Shown: positions 17,413-26,944, counted from the first letter of the stretch. The stretch: DNA of 64,000 nucleotides from Swaminathania salitolerans (GCF_007988945.1 NZ_BJVC01000003.1:248001-312000), one strand, 5' to 3'. A program made the numbers and translations. The notes: generated from the letters alone by a model not told the origin.

Positions 17413-18849
17413 GTGAAGAGACCCTTGCTTTTCTTTGGTCTGTGCAGCGTGATCGTCGGGCTGGGCTGGGTCGGCGCGCGCCATGAATCGAAGGCAGAGC
17501 TGCAACGGGCGCTCGCCAGCTTCCGGGCCAATCTGCCCCCCGATGCCCGTTTCGAATACGATCGCGCCTATCCCCGGATTCTCGCGCGTGGCGCGGGCTT
17601 CGAAAACGCCCGCTTCACCCGCGGCTCCGTCCGGCTTGCCGCGCGCCATCTCACGGTCAACAACCCGACCGGCTTTCTGGTCAGCGGCCTCGGATTCTCG
17701 CGCATCCGCGCCGAGGGCGTGACTGTCGACGGCCCCGTATCGGGCACCATCGACGACCTCACCCTCAACAGATTGCGCCTGCCCCCGATGAGCCGGGACA
17801 AGAAGGACATCACGTCCCTCCCTCCTGCCTCGGAGATCCGCTTCCGTCATGGCCAGATCCATCGCCTGGATCTGAAGACCGCAACGCCCGGTTGCCGTTT
17901 TCGGCTCCGGGAGGCGATTCTGGACAATTACGGCCATGATGACGGCAATGGCGGAGAATTGCACGATCTCTCCGCGGTCTGCGATACCGACAGCCCGCAA
18001 GCGCTTCTGCTCTCCCGCCGGTCCCGGCTGAAGCTTGCCCCGATACAGGCCGGGATCGGCACACTTCACGAGAAGGGGTTCCGGCTCGCACGGATGGTCG
18101 CGCTGATCGATTCGGGCGCCCGGAAGCCTCTTCTCCCGGGCCTGAAGGCCGAACCGGATCTATGGGAGGCGCCGGCGACCTTCGAGAGCGGCAAGATCGC
18201 AGCCTCGCTCGCAGGGCTGCGTCTGACGATCGATACCTCTGAGATGGGCAGTCGGATAGAGGGCGGATTCCTCAAGAAGGAAACCGACATGCGCGATGTC
18301 GTCGTGACAGGGCTTCCCCCTCAGGCCACGCGTTTCCTGCCTGACGGGATACGGGTGGCCCATCTCGTCCAGCGCCTGCATCTCAATATGAAATCCGGCC
18401 ATGGCGAGACCGCCCTGACCGCCAGTACGCCGGGCGTCTTTTCCCTGGAGTTCGGCATGTCTGGCGCGAATTTCGTGCCTCTGCCGAACCAAACCCGGCG
18501 GGCGTCTGAAGGACCTCTGATCGACTCCCTGCAGATCAGTTACCGGGATGAGGGCAATACCGTGGACACGCTGCTCCAGCGTATTGCCGACAGCCAGAAC
18601 GTGCCGCTCGCCCAGCTCAAGGCGCGGCTCATCCTGCCTATGGCAATCATGATCCAGACGACACCGGGGCTGAGTGCCCTGCCGGGCTTTCTCGAGAATG
18701 CCCAGGGTCATACCCTCGTCTTTGCGCTCCATCCGCCCGAACCTCTCACGCTGGACATGCTGCGCAGCCTCGGCGCACGACTCAAGGCCGACAGCGCGAT
18801 GCGGCAGCGATGGTTGTCTCCCCCGGTCCTGACCACGAGCTTGCAGTGA
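17413..18849 (+). CDS. Membrane-anchored periplasmic hypothetical protein
   Basis: A 478-residue protein with an N-terminal signal anchor (LLFFGLCSVIVGLGWVGA, residues 5-22) and no other membrane segment, so the bulk should be periplasmic. The body alternates short beta-like stretches (LTVNNPTGFLVSGLGFSRIRAEGV and similar) as in DUF945/DUF2125-type proteins, but I cannot assign a family with confidence. The start is GTG 17413. Its stop TGA overlaps the GTG start of the next gene by 4 bases, so the two are coupled. Confidence 0.7.
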   Translation: MKRPLLFFGLCSVIVGLGWVGARHESKAELQRALASFRANLPPDARFEYDRAYPRILARGAGFENARFTRGSVRLAARHLTVNNPTGFLVSGLGFSRIRAEGVTVDGPVSGTIDDLTLNRLRLPPMSRDKKDITSLPPASEIRFRHGQIHRLDLKTATPGCRFRLREAILDNYGHDDGNGGELHDLSAVCDTDSPQALLLSRRSRLKLAPIQAGIGTLHEKGFRLARMVALIDSGARKPLLPGLKAEPDLWEAPATFESGKIAASLAGLRLTIDTSEMGSRIEGGFLKKETDMRDVVVTGLPPQATRFLPDGIRVAHLVQRLHLNMKSGHGETALTASTPGVFSLEFGMSGANFVPLPNQTRRASEGPLIDSLQISYRDEGNTVDTLLQRIADSQNVPLAQLKARLILPMAIMIQTTPGLSALPGFLENAQGHTLVFALHPPEPLTLDMLRSLGARLKADSAMRQRWLSPPVLTTSLQ

Positions 18850-19745
18850 GGTCCGTCGCACCGATCCATGTCATCGGCGCATCGGGTCGCTCCGGTCGCG
18901 CCCTGTGCCGCGCGCTCCATGCGCGCGGAGATACGGTCATCGCGGTCACGCGACGTCCGGTTTCCGATGAGGCTTTCAACGAGACGAGACAGGCGGAACT
19001 CGAGGATCCTGCCGCCCTGAAAAAGGCGCTCGCCGATGCGAAGCGGGTCGTCTCGACGGCCCATGCGCGGTACATCCCGGCCATTCTCGAAGCGACCTCC
19101 GCCGATACGGTGCTCATCGGTCTCGGAAGCACGCGCAAATTCACCAACTGGCCCGACGCGCATGGAAGAGGTGTCCTGGCTGGCGAGACCGCTCTTCTGA
19201 AGTCCGGGCGCCCGGGGCTGCTCCTTCATCCGACGATGATCTACGGCGCGCGCGGAGAGGACAATGTGCAGCGTCTGGCAGCCCTGCTGCGGCGCCTGCC
19301 CCTTGTCCCCCTTCCGAACGGAGGCAGGGCACGCGTTCAACCCATCTATCAGGACGATGTCACCCGCGCGCTGGTTGCGGCGCTCGATCTCGCGGCCAGC
19401 GGCGCCATCGCCGGACCGGAAACGCTTGTCATCGCCGGGCCGGATCCGGTCGCCTATCGCGATTTCATCAGGGCGATCCTGCATGCCTCGGCCATGCGGC
19501 AGCGCCCGATTGTCTCCATCCCCGGGCGCCTGCTCGAATATCTGGCCCCTCTCGTCTCGCGGCTGCCCGGCTTTCCGGAAATAGGGCGTGACGAGGTCCG
19601 GCGTCTGATGGAAGACAAGGCTTTCGATTCCGCCCCGATGCGCGCCCGTCTGGGCTTCGATCCGGTTTCCCTGCAGAATGGTCTGCGGCAGCTCTTCGAT
19701 GCGGATGATCGCGTCGCCGCACGCAATATTGCCCCGGCAGACTGA
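18846..19745 (+). CDS. NAD(P)-binding epimerase/NDUFA9-like protein
   Basis: A 299-residue atypical short-chain dehydrogenase. The dinucleotide loop is IHVIGASGRSGRAL near the N-terminus; further landmarks are LIGLGSTRKFTNW, HPTMIYGARGEDNVQRL and VQPIYQDDVTRALVAAL, typical of the NmrA/NDUFA9-like group, which includes nucleoside-sugar epimerase relatives and complex I accessory proteins. Catalytic Tyr-x-x-x-Lys is not evident, so a binding or sensory role is possible. GTG 18846 (overlapping the upstream stop as GTGA) is preferred; ATG 18810 would overlap the upstream gene by 40 bases. Confidence 0.75.
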   Translation: MRSVAPIHVIGASGRSGRALCRALHARGDTVIAVTRRPVSDEAFNETRQAELEDPAALKKALADAKRVVSTAHARYIPAILEATSADTVLIGLGSTRKFTNWPDAHGRGVLAGETALLKSGRPGLLLHPTMIYGARGEDNVQRLAALLRRLPLVPLPNGGRARVQPIYQDDVTRALVAALDLAASGAIAGPETLVIAGPDPVAYRDFIRAILHASAMRQRPIVSIPGRLLEYLAPLVSRLPGFPEIGRDEVRRLMEDKAFDSAPMRARLGFDPVSLQNGLRQLFDADDRVAARNIAPAD

Positions 19746-19755
19746 GAGTATCTAC

Positions 19756-20229
19756 ATGACCCCCCTGATCCGGTCGCTTCCACGCCTCGGCCTCCTGTTC
19801 CTCGCACTGACCGCCGGGGGATGCACCAGTCCCACCGGCCCGGTATTCGGCGACTGGTTCGGCTTCAATCCGCTCCCGACCCCACAAGGCAATGTCGCGA
19901 TCGAGCTGGTCCTCGATGGGTCTCCGACGGCAACGTCCGGTCGATACAGGTTGCATCGTCAGTCCTACTGGGCGGAAGACATGATGTTCAACCGCTCGGA
20001 CACGCTGGACGGAACCTGGACGCAGAAGGACTACACAGTTGACGGCAAGATCTGGAAGAACGTCTTCCTTCACGGCCCGGAACTGCACACCAGCCATTAT
20101 GTCCTTCTGCCCAACGGCTTTCTTACCCCCGCGCTGGACAACAACACCCCGGATATGGGCGAGGGCGGCTGGATCTGCTGCCGCCTCGCCCCCCGTGCCC
20201 GGAACAGTTTCGGCTATGGCCGTGTGTAA
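19756..20229 (+). CDS. Putative lipoprotein
   Basis: A 157-residue exported protein. The N-terminus has a hydrophobic stretch (LGLLFLALTAGGC) ending in a lipobox-like Cys23, so the mature protein is probably lipid-anchored. The mature part is small, Trp/Gly-rich and beta-like (GRYRLHRQSYWAEDMMF, WICCRLAPRARN). No family recognised. It follows the NAD-binding protein gene by 10 bases and probably shares its operon with the upstream periplasmic protein. Confidence 0.65.
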   Translation: MTPLIRSLPRLGLLFLALTAGGCTSPTGPVFGDWFGFNPLPTPQGNVAIELVLDGSPTATSGRYRLHRQSYWAEDMMFNRSDTLDGTWTQKDYTVDGKIWKNVFLHGPELHTSHYVLLPNGFLTPALDNNTPDMGEGGWICCRLAPRARNSFGYGRV

Positions 20230-20286
20230 ACCATCCCGTCCGGGTCAGGGGTCACGTCTTCAAACGCACCAGGGCATCTCGGTCAC

Positions 20287-21753
20287 ATGAAAATATCGCA
20301 CTGGATGGATCGCTCGGCAGTCGGCTTCGGCACGAGCGGCGCACGCGGTCTCGTCTCGTCAATGACGGATTCGGTCTGCTTCGCCTACACCGTCGGCTAT
20401 CTCAGACATCTCGAACGATGCGGGGAGTTCGGGCCCGGCACGTCGGTCGCCCTGGCGGGAGATCTCAGGCCGAGCACGCCCCGGATCATGCGCGCCTGCC
20501 TCGCGGCGATCCTCTTCATGGGAGGGACGCCGATCTATTGCGGCCATGTCCCGACGCCGGCGCTCTGCGTCTTCGCCTTCTCGCGACGGATCCCGTCCCT
20601 GATGGTGACGGGCAGCCACATTCCCGACGATCGCAACGGCATCAAGTTCAACAGGCTCGATGGCGAATTCATGAAGTCCGACGAGGCCGGGATGCTCGGG
20701 ATCGATGTCGCGATCCCTGCGGAAATCTTCGACCGGGCCGGCGCTCTTCTCGAGCCGCCTCCGCTCCCCGAACCGACCGATGTCCTGACAGGATATCTCG
20801 AACGTTATGTCGGTTTCTTCGGGAGGGAGGCGCTTTCGGGTTTCCGGATCGCCTTCTATCAGCATTCCGGCGTGGGGCGGGATTTCCTGCCCGGTCTGCT
20901 CGAGGCGCTCGGCGCGGAAGTCCTGGTTCTCGGTCGTTCCGCGCAATTCGTTCCCGTGGATACCGAAGCCGTTCGCGAGGCCGACCACAGGCTGGCCCGG
21001 GAATGGGCACAAACCCACGAGATCGATGCGATCGTCACGACCGACGGAGACGCAGACAGGCCGCTCGTCGCCGATGAATCGGGGGCCTGGCTGCGTGGCG
21101 ACATTCTTGGCCTCGTCACGGCCCGGTTTCTGGGCGCAGGAGCGGTCACGACCCCGGTCAACAGCAACACGGCCCTCGAGGCGGCGGCATTCGCCCGGAG
21201 GATAAACCGGACACGTATCGGATCGCCCTTCGTGATCCAGGATATGATGCGTGCCGAAAACGACGGTATCCGTCCCTCCGTCGGTTACGAGGCCAATGGC
21301 GGATTTCTTCTTGCGAGCCCGGTCGAGCGGGACGGACATGTCCTCTCGCCTCTGCCGACGCGCGATGCCGTGCTGCCGATCCTTTCCGTTCTGCTCGCTG
21401 CCAGGGAGCAGGGGGGAAGTCTCCGGCGTCTGCAGCAGGCCTTGCCCCAGCGATTCACCCTGAGCGATCGGGTGGCCCCCCTTCCATCCGCAGTCAGTCT
21501 CGAGACGATCAGGGGATTGCGGGAACGGATAGAGGAGACGACACTCGTGCCCGGTCTGGGCGCGGAGCGGAATCGCGTCCTGTCGGTCGACGAGACCGAC
21601 GGTCTTCGTCTCTTCCTTTCGGGGGGAGACATTCTCCATCTGCGCCCGTCGGGCAATGCGCCCGAACTCAGGATCTATGTGGAAGCCAGCGCGCCCGAGC
21701 GCGCTTTCTCCCTCCTCGAGGAGGCCCGGGCCCTCGTGGCGCCAGCCTCGTGA
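20287..21753 (+). CDS. manB: Phosphomannomutase/phosphoglucomutase-type phosphohexomutase
   Basis: A 488-residue alpha-D-phosphohexomutase that interconverts hexose 6- and 1-phosphates. Domain 1 carries the phosphoserine loop TGSHIPDDRNG with Ser110, domain 2 the metal loop TDGDADRPL, domain 3 the sugar loop YEANGG, and domain 4 the phosphate-binding RPSGNAPELR. The consensus sugar loop is GEXSG/H; YEANGG is variant, so strict mannose preference cannot be claimed. It is 122 bases upstream of manC, which makes phosphomannomutase the natural role: mannose-6-P to mannose-1-P for GDP-mannose. Confidence 0.85.
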   Translation: MKISHWMDRSAVGFGTSGARGLVSSMTDSVCFAYTVGYLRHLERCGEFGPGTSVALAGDLRPSTPRIMRACLAAILFMGGTPIYCGHVPTPALCVFAFSRRIPSLMVTGSHIPDDRNGIKFNRLDGEFMKSDEAGMLGIDVAIPAEIFDRAGALLEPPPLPEPTDVLTGYLERYVGFFGREALSGFRIAFYQHSGVGRDFLPGLLEALGAEVLVLGRSAQFVPVDTEAVREADHRLAREWAQTHEIDAIVTTDGDADRPLVADESGAWLRGDILGLVTARFLGAGAVTTPVNSNTALEAAAFARRINRTRIGSPFVIQDMMRAENDGIRPSVGYEANGGFLLASPVERDGHVLSPLPTRDAVLPILSVLLAAREQGGSLRRLQQALPQRFTLSDRVAPLPSAVSLETIRGLRERIEETTLVPGLGAERNRVLSVDETDGLRLFLSGGDILHLRPSGNAPELRIYVEASAPERAFSLLEEARALVAPAS

Positions 21754-21875
21754 CATGAACGCCGTGACGCTGCCGTCACGCACCGGGCTGTACGAACCGG
21801 TCATGCCACCCATGTCAGGCGACCTTCGAAAGCGCATCTCACGCCGGGATGCCGCGATCTTTGCAGGAAAGAAAA

Positions 21876-23327
21876 ATGTCACTCTCAGAGTCCCGCCCCG
21901 GAGAGGGAACCATCATCCCCGTCATCCTTTCGGGTGGATCGGGAAGCCGCCTCTGGCCCGTTTCGCGCAGCAGCTTTCCGAAGCAGTTCTGGCCCCTTCT
22001 CTCTGACAGGACGCTTCTGCAGGAAACGGCGCTTCGCGGTTTGCGACCGGATTTCGGCGCGCCGATCGTCGTCTGCAACGAGGCGCATCGTTTCATCATC
22101 GCCGAGCAGCTCCGCGAGATCGGTGTCGATAACGCACGGATCGTTCTCGAACCCTCGGCACGCAATTCCGCTCCTGCGATCGCGGCTGCGGCGTTCATCG
22201 TCGCCGAGCAGGACCCGGGGGCCGTCCTGTGGGTCATGGCCGCCGATGCCGCGATCGACAATCCCGAAGCGCTTTACGGAACGCTCGAGATCGCAGCGAC
22301 GGCAGCGCGGCAAGGCTATATCGCGACGTTCGGAATCACACCGACCAAACCGGAAACGGGATATGGCTATATCGAACGCGGGGCCCCGATCGATACGGCC
22401 CCCGGAGCCTTTCACGTATCCCGATTCCGGGAAAAGCCCGATCTCGCGCAGGCCCAGACCTTTCTTTCCAGCCGGGAATTTTCCTGGAACTCGGGCATGT
22501 TCGTGGCACGGGCCGATATTCTTCTCGGCGAGATCGAACGCTTCGAGCCCGACCTTCACGCCAATGTCGGCCGTTCCGTCGAGGCGCGGCTTTCGGACAT
22601 GGATTTCGAACGTCTGGCCGAGGATGCGTTCAGCCAGTCCCCCGACATCTCCATCGACTACGCCGTCGCAGAGCGCACGGAACGTGCCGCCGTCGTTCCG
22701 GCGACCTTCGGCTGGTCGGATATCGGCAGCTGGGATGCCCTTTGGGAAATCAGCCCCAAGGACGACCAGGGCAATGCGACATTCGGAGACGTGTTTCTCG
22801 ACGGTGCAAGGAATTGCTATGTCCGGTCAGACGGTGTCGTCGCGACCGTGACAGGGGTCGAGGACCTGATTGTCGTGGTGACGGATGACGCCGTGATGGT
22901 GTCACATCGCGATCGGGCGCAGGACGTCAAGAAGATGGTCGCCCGACTCACGCAAGCCGGACGGACCGAAGCCAGAAATCACAACCGGATGTATCGCCCA
23001 TGGGGCTTCTACGAGAGCCTCATCCAGGGCGATCGCTTCCAGGTCAAGCGCATCCATGTCGATCCCGGACACAGCCTGTCCCTGCAGAAGCATTTTCATC
23101 GGGCCGAGCACTGGGTCGTCGTCGCCGGTACGGCCATCGTCACCCGGGATCAGGACGAGATCATGGTTCGGGAGAATGAGAGCGTCTATCTCCCTCTGGG
23201 CTGCGTACACCGCCTGTCCAATCCGGGAAAAATCGCATTGACCCTCATCGAGGTGCAATCCGGGCCCTATCTGGGCGAAGACGATATCGTCCGTTTCGAC
23301 GATAATTACGCTCGCCATCGGTCATAG
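21876..23327 (+). CDS. manC: Mannose-1-phosphate guanylyltransferase / mannose-6-phosphate isomerase
   Basis: A bifunctional 483-residue enzyme. Residues about 10-350 are the nucleotidyltransferase with PVILSGGSGSRLWPVSRSSFPKQF (GTP loop), FGITPTKPETGYGYIE and FSWNSGMF. Residues about 370-480 form a cupin isomerase domain with RPWGFYESL, HPG-like VDPGHSLSLQKHFHRAEHW (metal His) and NPGKIALTLIEVQSG. Together with the upstream mutase it gives fructose-6-P to GDP-mannose, the precursor for exopolysaccharide and LPS mannose or fucose. ATG 21876 follows AGGAAAG at 21865-21871; a longer upstream frame has no such site. Confidence 0.94.
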   Translation: MSLSESRPGEGTIIPVILSGGSGSRLWPVSRSSFPKQFWPLLSDRTLLQETALRGLRPDFGAPIVVCNEAHRFIIAEQLREIGVDNARIVLEPSARNSAPAIAAAAFIVAEQDPGAVLWVMAADAAIDNPEALYGTLEIAATAARQGYIATFGITPTKPETGYGYIERGAPIDTAPGAFHVSRFREKPDLAQAQTFLSSREFSWNSGMFVARADILLGEIERFEPDLHANVGRSVEARLSDMDFERLAEDAFSQSPDISIDYAVAERTERAAVVPATFGWSDIGSWDALWEISPKDDQGNATFGDVFLDGARNCYVRSDGVVATVTGVEDLIVVVTDDAVMVSHRDRAQDVKKMVARLTQAGRTEARNHNRMYRPWGFYESLIQGDRFQVKRIHVDPGHSLSLQKHFHRAEHWVVVAGTAIVTRDQDEIMVRENESVYLPLGCVHRLSNPGKIALTLIEVQSGPYLGEDDIVRFDDNYARHRS

Positions 23328-23396
23328 AACGACCATCGGTTTTTCTGCCCGTAAGGGCAGGGAAACCGCGAAACGTATTTCTTTGTGGGAAAATGC

Positions 23397-23473
23397 TGGG
23401 GCGAATGACGGGACTCGAACCCGCGACCACCGGTACCACAAACCGGCGCTCTACCAACTGAGCTACATCCGCC
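23397..23473 (-). tRNA. tRNA-His (GTG)
   Basis: Reading the minus strand gives a complete cloverleaf: 5' acceptor GGCGGATG, D-arm AGCTCAGTTGGTAGAGC, anticodon arm CCGGT-TTGTGGT-ACCGG with anticodon GTG, T-arm GCGGG-TTCGAGT-CCCGT, and an encoded CCA at 23397-23399. An extra G at -1 can pair with C73, the identity element of histidine tRNA, and is encoded here rather than added. It lies between manC and the SulP gene. Confidence 0.96.
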
Positions 23474-23721
23474 ACACAGCGAAGCCCGATTTAGAGAAAT
23501 GCGAGGCCGCCGTCTAGCCCCCTTTCCAGATTCTTTTCCCGTTGCCGCGCCCCGACATATCGCTCTCGCATGGCTGTATTGTCGCCGTCTCTCTCTTTTC
23601 CCCGGTCACTCTCCCCTTGCAGCCCGGGTCCGATGTTTCTACCTTGGGTGTGCCATTGCCGCGTCGGGCCAGAATACGACGAAACAGGTTTTTTTCGTTT
23701 TCAGACCCGAGGAGCTGTCTC

Positions 23722-25176
23722 TTGAATCTCTCTACCTATCGCGCACAGTGGGCGTACAGCCCGCTGCGCGAGGTGCTGGCCGGCATGGTCGGTACGTTTG
23801 CGCTCATCCCGGAAGTCATCGCCTTTTCCTATGTGGCCGGCGTATCGCCTTCCGTTTCCCTCTATGCCTCGTTCGTCATCAGCATCGCGATCTCGATCAC
23901 CGGCGGTCGCCCGGGCATGATTTCCGGAGCGGCCGGGTCGGTCGCCCTGGTGGTCGCTGCCCTCGTTCACAATCACGGCGTCCAGTACATGTTCCTCGCG
24001 ACCCTGCTCGCAGGCGCCATGCAGATCGTGTTCGGATTGCTGCGCCTTCAGGTTCTGATGCGGTTCGTGTCGAAGGAGATCGAGACCGGGTTCGTCAACG
24101 CACTCGCGATCCTCATCTTCTCGGCGCAGGTGCCCCAGATGATGCATGTGACCTGGCATACCTATGCGCTCATCGCGCTGGGTCTGGCGATCATCTATCT
24201 CCTGCCCCGCGTGACGACGGTCATTCCGTCGCCTCTGATCTGCATCGTCGTGCTGACGCTTCTCGTCACCTGGATTCCCATGCCGGTGCACAAGGTGGCC
24301 GATCTCGGCGCCCTGCCGACAGGTCTGCCGTCCCTCGTCTGGCCGCATGTCCCCTTCACGCTCGAAACCTTCGAGATCGTTCTGCCCTATGCGCTCGCCA
24401 TGGCTTCGGTCGGACTTCTCGAATCCCTCATGACGGCTGGCGTCGTCGATGACCAGACCGACACCCATGGTGACAGACGGATGGAATGCACCGGGCTCGG
24501 CATTTCCAATATTCTGGTCGGTCTCTTCGGCGGCATCGGTGGATGCGGCATGGTCGGCCAGACGGTCGGCAATCTCCGCTATGGCGGTCAGGGGCGTCTC
24601 TCCACCTTCACTGCGGGCGCCTTCCTGCTCATTCTGATGGTGCTGCTGCACGATTACGTCGCCCAGGTGCCGATGGCGGCCCTCGTCGCGATCATGATCA
24701 TGGTCTCGATCAGCACATTCGCATGGGGATCGCTGCGCGATCTGCTGCGCCATCCGAAACTGTCGAGCCTGGTCATGCTCTGCACGGTCGTCGTCACGGT
24801 CACGACCAGCGATCTCGCCGCGGGTGTTGCCGTGGGCGTGCTTCTGAGCGGCGTGTTCTTCGCATGGGGTGCGATGAAGATGCTCCGCGTCGAGACGAAA
24901 ACCGAGGGCGATACCGATTTCTATATCGTGCACGGTCAGGTTTTCTTCGTCTCTTCGGAGACCCTCTTCGATGCGGTCAATTTTCACACCAAGGCCAAGC
25001 ATGTGAAGATATCCGTTGCCGATGCGACGTTCTGGGATATCACCGCAATCAACATTCTCGAGAAAATCGTCACCAAACTCCAGACCCGCGGAATCGACGT
25101 CGTCGTCGAAGGTCTGCAGACCCGTCGCCACAAGCTGATCGCCGAGCAGTCGGACGAGCCGCTTCTTTCGATGTGA
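23722..25176 (+). CDS. SulP-family inorganic anion transporter
   Basis: A 484-residue inner-membrane protein with 10-12 hydrophobic helices and a C-terminal STAS domain (DFYIVHGQVFFVSSETLFDAVNF ... onward in pieces). The first helices show AGMVGTFALIPEVIAFSYVAGVSP and GRPGMISGAAGSVALVV, the signatures of the SulP/SLC26 fold, and the cytosolic STAS part contains VADATFWDITAI. Substrate could be sulfate, bicarbonate or another anion. TTG 23722 is chosen because GAGGAG at 23709-23714 is 7 bases upstream and the family starts here; in-frame codons further upstream give a non-homologous extension. Confidence 0.9.
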   Translation: MNLSTYRAQWAYSPLREVLAGMVGTFALIPEVIAFSYVAGVSPSVSLYASFVISIAISITGGRPGMISGAAGSVALVVAALVHNHGVQYMFLATLLAGAMQIVFGLLRLQVLMRFVSKEIETGFVNALAILIFSAQVPQMMHVTWHTYALIALGLAIIYLLPRVTTVIPSPLICIVVLTLLVTWIPMPVHKVADLGALPTGLPSLVWPHVPFTLETFEIVLPYALAMASVGLLESLMTAGVVDDQTDTHGDRRMECTGLGISNILVGLFGGIGGCGMVGQTVGNLRYGGQGRLSTFTAGAFLLILMVLLHDYVAQVPMAALVAIMIMVSISTFAWGSLRDLLRHPKLSSLVMLCTVVVTVTTSDLAAGVAVGVLLSGVFFAWGAMKMLRVETKTEGDTDFYIVHGQVFFVSSETLFDAVNFHTKAKHVKISVADATFWDITAINILEKIVTKLQTRGIDVVVEGLQTRRHKLIAEQSDEPLLSM

Positions 25177-25589
25177 TCATCCGATCCGCGCCGCCATGGC
25201 CTCCAGCCCGGGCGGCGCGAGCAGATCGGCGAGTGTCTGACCGTCGAGCACGGTCATGAATGCGCCCAGCGCCTCTCCGGGAACGTGCTGCAGACGGCAG
25301 GCGCCGGAAAGCCGACACCCTGCCCCCCGCCGGAAACCTGGAAACACGCGACGAGGCACATATCCTCCTCGGTGAATTGCACGACATCGCCGATGACGAT
25401 CTCCTCAGGCGGTCGTCCGAGGATCAACCCTCCGCCCCGGCCCCGCATCGTCCTGACGAATCCCCCCTGACCGAGACGATGCACGACCTTGACGAGGTGG
25501 TTATCCGAGATGGCGTAGCGCTCGGCAATTTCCCTGACAGGAACGCGGCAAGTATATCCGAATACGAAATAAAAATGGGGTCGAAATTA
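25177..25589 (-). pseudogene. Decayed Rrf2/NsrR-type repressor
   Basis: Pieces of an Rrf2-family (NsrR-like) [Fe-S] repressor lie in two frames. The central piece reads VPVREIAERYAISDNHLVKVVHRLGQ and ends in VACFQ; the rest, GCRLSGACRLQHVPGEALGAF and onward to the stop at 25177, is in another frame. Adding one G to the GGGGGG run near 25330 would rejoin them and restore all three conserved cysteines. In addition the first 20-odd residues are missing and the frame is closed by TAA at 25587-25589 with no start codon between. Two independent lesions argue against a sequencing slip alone. The intact neighbour hmp is the usual NsrR target. Confidence 0.8.
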
Positions 25590-25591
25590 TA

Positions 25592-25626
25592 TTGGATATA
25601 CAATGTTCTGTGTGTAAAATATGTAT
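25592..25626 (+). promoter_or_regulatory. hmp promoter candidate
   Basis: A -35-like TTGGAT (25592-25597) and -10 TAAAAT (25615-25620) are spaced by 17 bases upstream of hmp. A short inverted repeat ATACA/TGTAT (25598-25602, 25622-25626) overlaps the -10 and could be the remnant operator of the decayed regulator. The region is AT-rich compared with the flanks. Confidence 0.5.
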
Positions 25627-25692
25627 AACGTTTGCGTGATAGACGCGATCCCGGTAAGGTGGGCTCATCACACACCTCACAGGAAGTACACC

Positions 25693-26895
25693 ATGATCAA
25701 GCCACTCAAGCCCGGCGCGGCGCCGATCATCAAGGCTACTATCCCCGCCCTCGAGGCGCACGGGGTCACCATTACGAAAACGATGTACGAAAAGCTGATG
25801 CAGGATCCTGCGATCGCAGCGATGTTCAATCAGACGGATCAGGCCACAGGGCGCCAGCCCCGGGCACTGGCAGCGGCCGTGCTCGCCTATGCAAAGCATA
25901 TCGACGACCCCTCGGCCCTGGAGAACACTCTCGGCCTGATCGTCGAGAAGCATGTGGCGCTCTCGGTTACGCCCGAGCAGTATCCCGTCGTCGGCGAGGC
26001 GCTGTTGACGGCCATCGGGACCGTTCTCGGCGAGGCGGCAACGCCGGAGATCATCGATGCCTGGGCGGAAGCCTATCGCTTCCTTGCCGATGTGCTCATT
26101 TCGCGCGAGACCGCTTTGACCCACACCCGGGAGACAGAGCCGGGCGGATGGCGCGGATGGCGCAGCTTCAGGGTAGCGAAACGCGTCCAGGAAAGCCCGG
26201 ACATGGTGTCGTTCTGGCTCGAGCCGGTCGATGGCAAACCGGTCCTGAAACATGTGCCCGGACAATATCTCGCTCTCGCCCTCGAGCAGGACGGACTCAA
26301 CACCCGACGCTGCTACAGCATCTCGAGCGCGCCCAGCACGCACGCCTACCGTATCTCGGTCAAGCGCGACCCGCATGGCATGGTCTCGAGCTGGCTGCAC
26401 GCCAATCTGCATGAAAACGGCATTCTCGAAGTTGCACCGCCAGCAGGCCAGTTCACGCTCGAAGCTTCAGGATCGGCGCCCGTTCTCCTTGTCAGTGGAG
26501 GCAGCGGTATCACGCCCTTCATGAGCATGCTTCCGGAGCAGGAGGAGAAAAACCCGGGACGGCCAATGCATCTCGTTCATACCACGCCGTCTCTCGATCA
26601 TATGCCCTTCCTCGCCGAGCTGGCCTCGCTCCAGAAAACCGAAGCTGCGCCGGAGATCGATCTCTTCAGCACGAAAGACGAGAACGCCCATCCCGACACC
26701 TCTCTGCGCGTCCATGAAGGGCATGTATCGGCCGAATGGCTGGCGGAACAGCTCGGCAACGAAGGCCATCTCTATTTCTGCGGACCGCGCGGCTTCCAGC
26801 GCGACCTCTTCAGCGCGCTGACGAAACTGGGCATTCCGGAATCGCGACTGCATCACGAGTTCTACGGACCGGACGAATCCCTGCTCGCCGCCTGA
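25693..26895 (+). CDS. hmp: Flavohemoprotein, nitric oxide dioxygenase
   Basis: Cytosolic enzyme that converts NO and O2 to nitrate using NAD(P)H. Residues 1-140 are a globin with distal Gln (GRQPRALA), proximal His (EKHVALSV) and Tyr (EQYPVVGEALL). Residues about 155-260 bind FAD (NTRRCYSISSAPS) and about 265-400 bind NAD(P)H (LLVSGGSGITPFMSML, YFCGPRGFQRDLF). The length, 400 aa, matches Hmp. ATG 25693 has AGGAAG at 25681-25686. The normal repressor gene next to it is broken, so expression may be unregulated or under another regulator. Confidence 0.96.
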   Translation: MIKPLKPGAAPIIKATIPALEAHGVTITKTMYEKLMQDPAIAAMFNQTDQATGRQPRALAAAVLAYAKHIDDPSALENTLGLIVEKHVALSVTPEQYPVVGEALLTAIGTVLGEAATPEIIDAWAEAYRFLADVLISRETALTHTRETEPGGWRGWRSFRVAKRVQESPDMVSFWLEPVDGKPVLKHVPGQYLALALEQDGLNTRRCYSISSAPSTHAYRISVKRDPHGMVSSWLHANLHENGILEVAPPAGQFTLEASGSAPVLLVSGGSGITPFMSMLPEQEEKNPGRPMHLVHTTPSLDHMPFLAELASLQKTEAAPEIDLFSTKDENAHPDTSLRVHEGHVSAEWLAEQLGNEGHLYFCGPRGFQRDLFSALTKLGIPESRLHHEFYGPDESLLAA

Positions 26896-26909
26896 GCGGG
26901 CAGGCCCGG

Positions 26910-26944
26910 CCTCCCGGCGGGTACGCCTGCTGGGAGGTCCTTTC
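26910..26944 (+). terminator. Terminator after hmp
   Basis: A 12-bp stem (26910-26921 with 26926-26937, two G-T wobbles) and a TACG loop are followed by TCCTTTCT, 15 bases after the hmp stop. Confidence 0.75.

Noticed and set aside
23345-23360. CTGCCC-GTAA-GGGCAG hairpin as terminator of tRNA-His or manC
   Set aside because: A T run lies before, not after, the stem in the plus direction, and on the minus strand it is followed by A's. It is only a weak hairpin.
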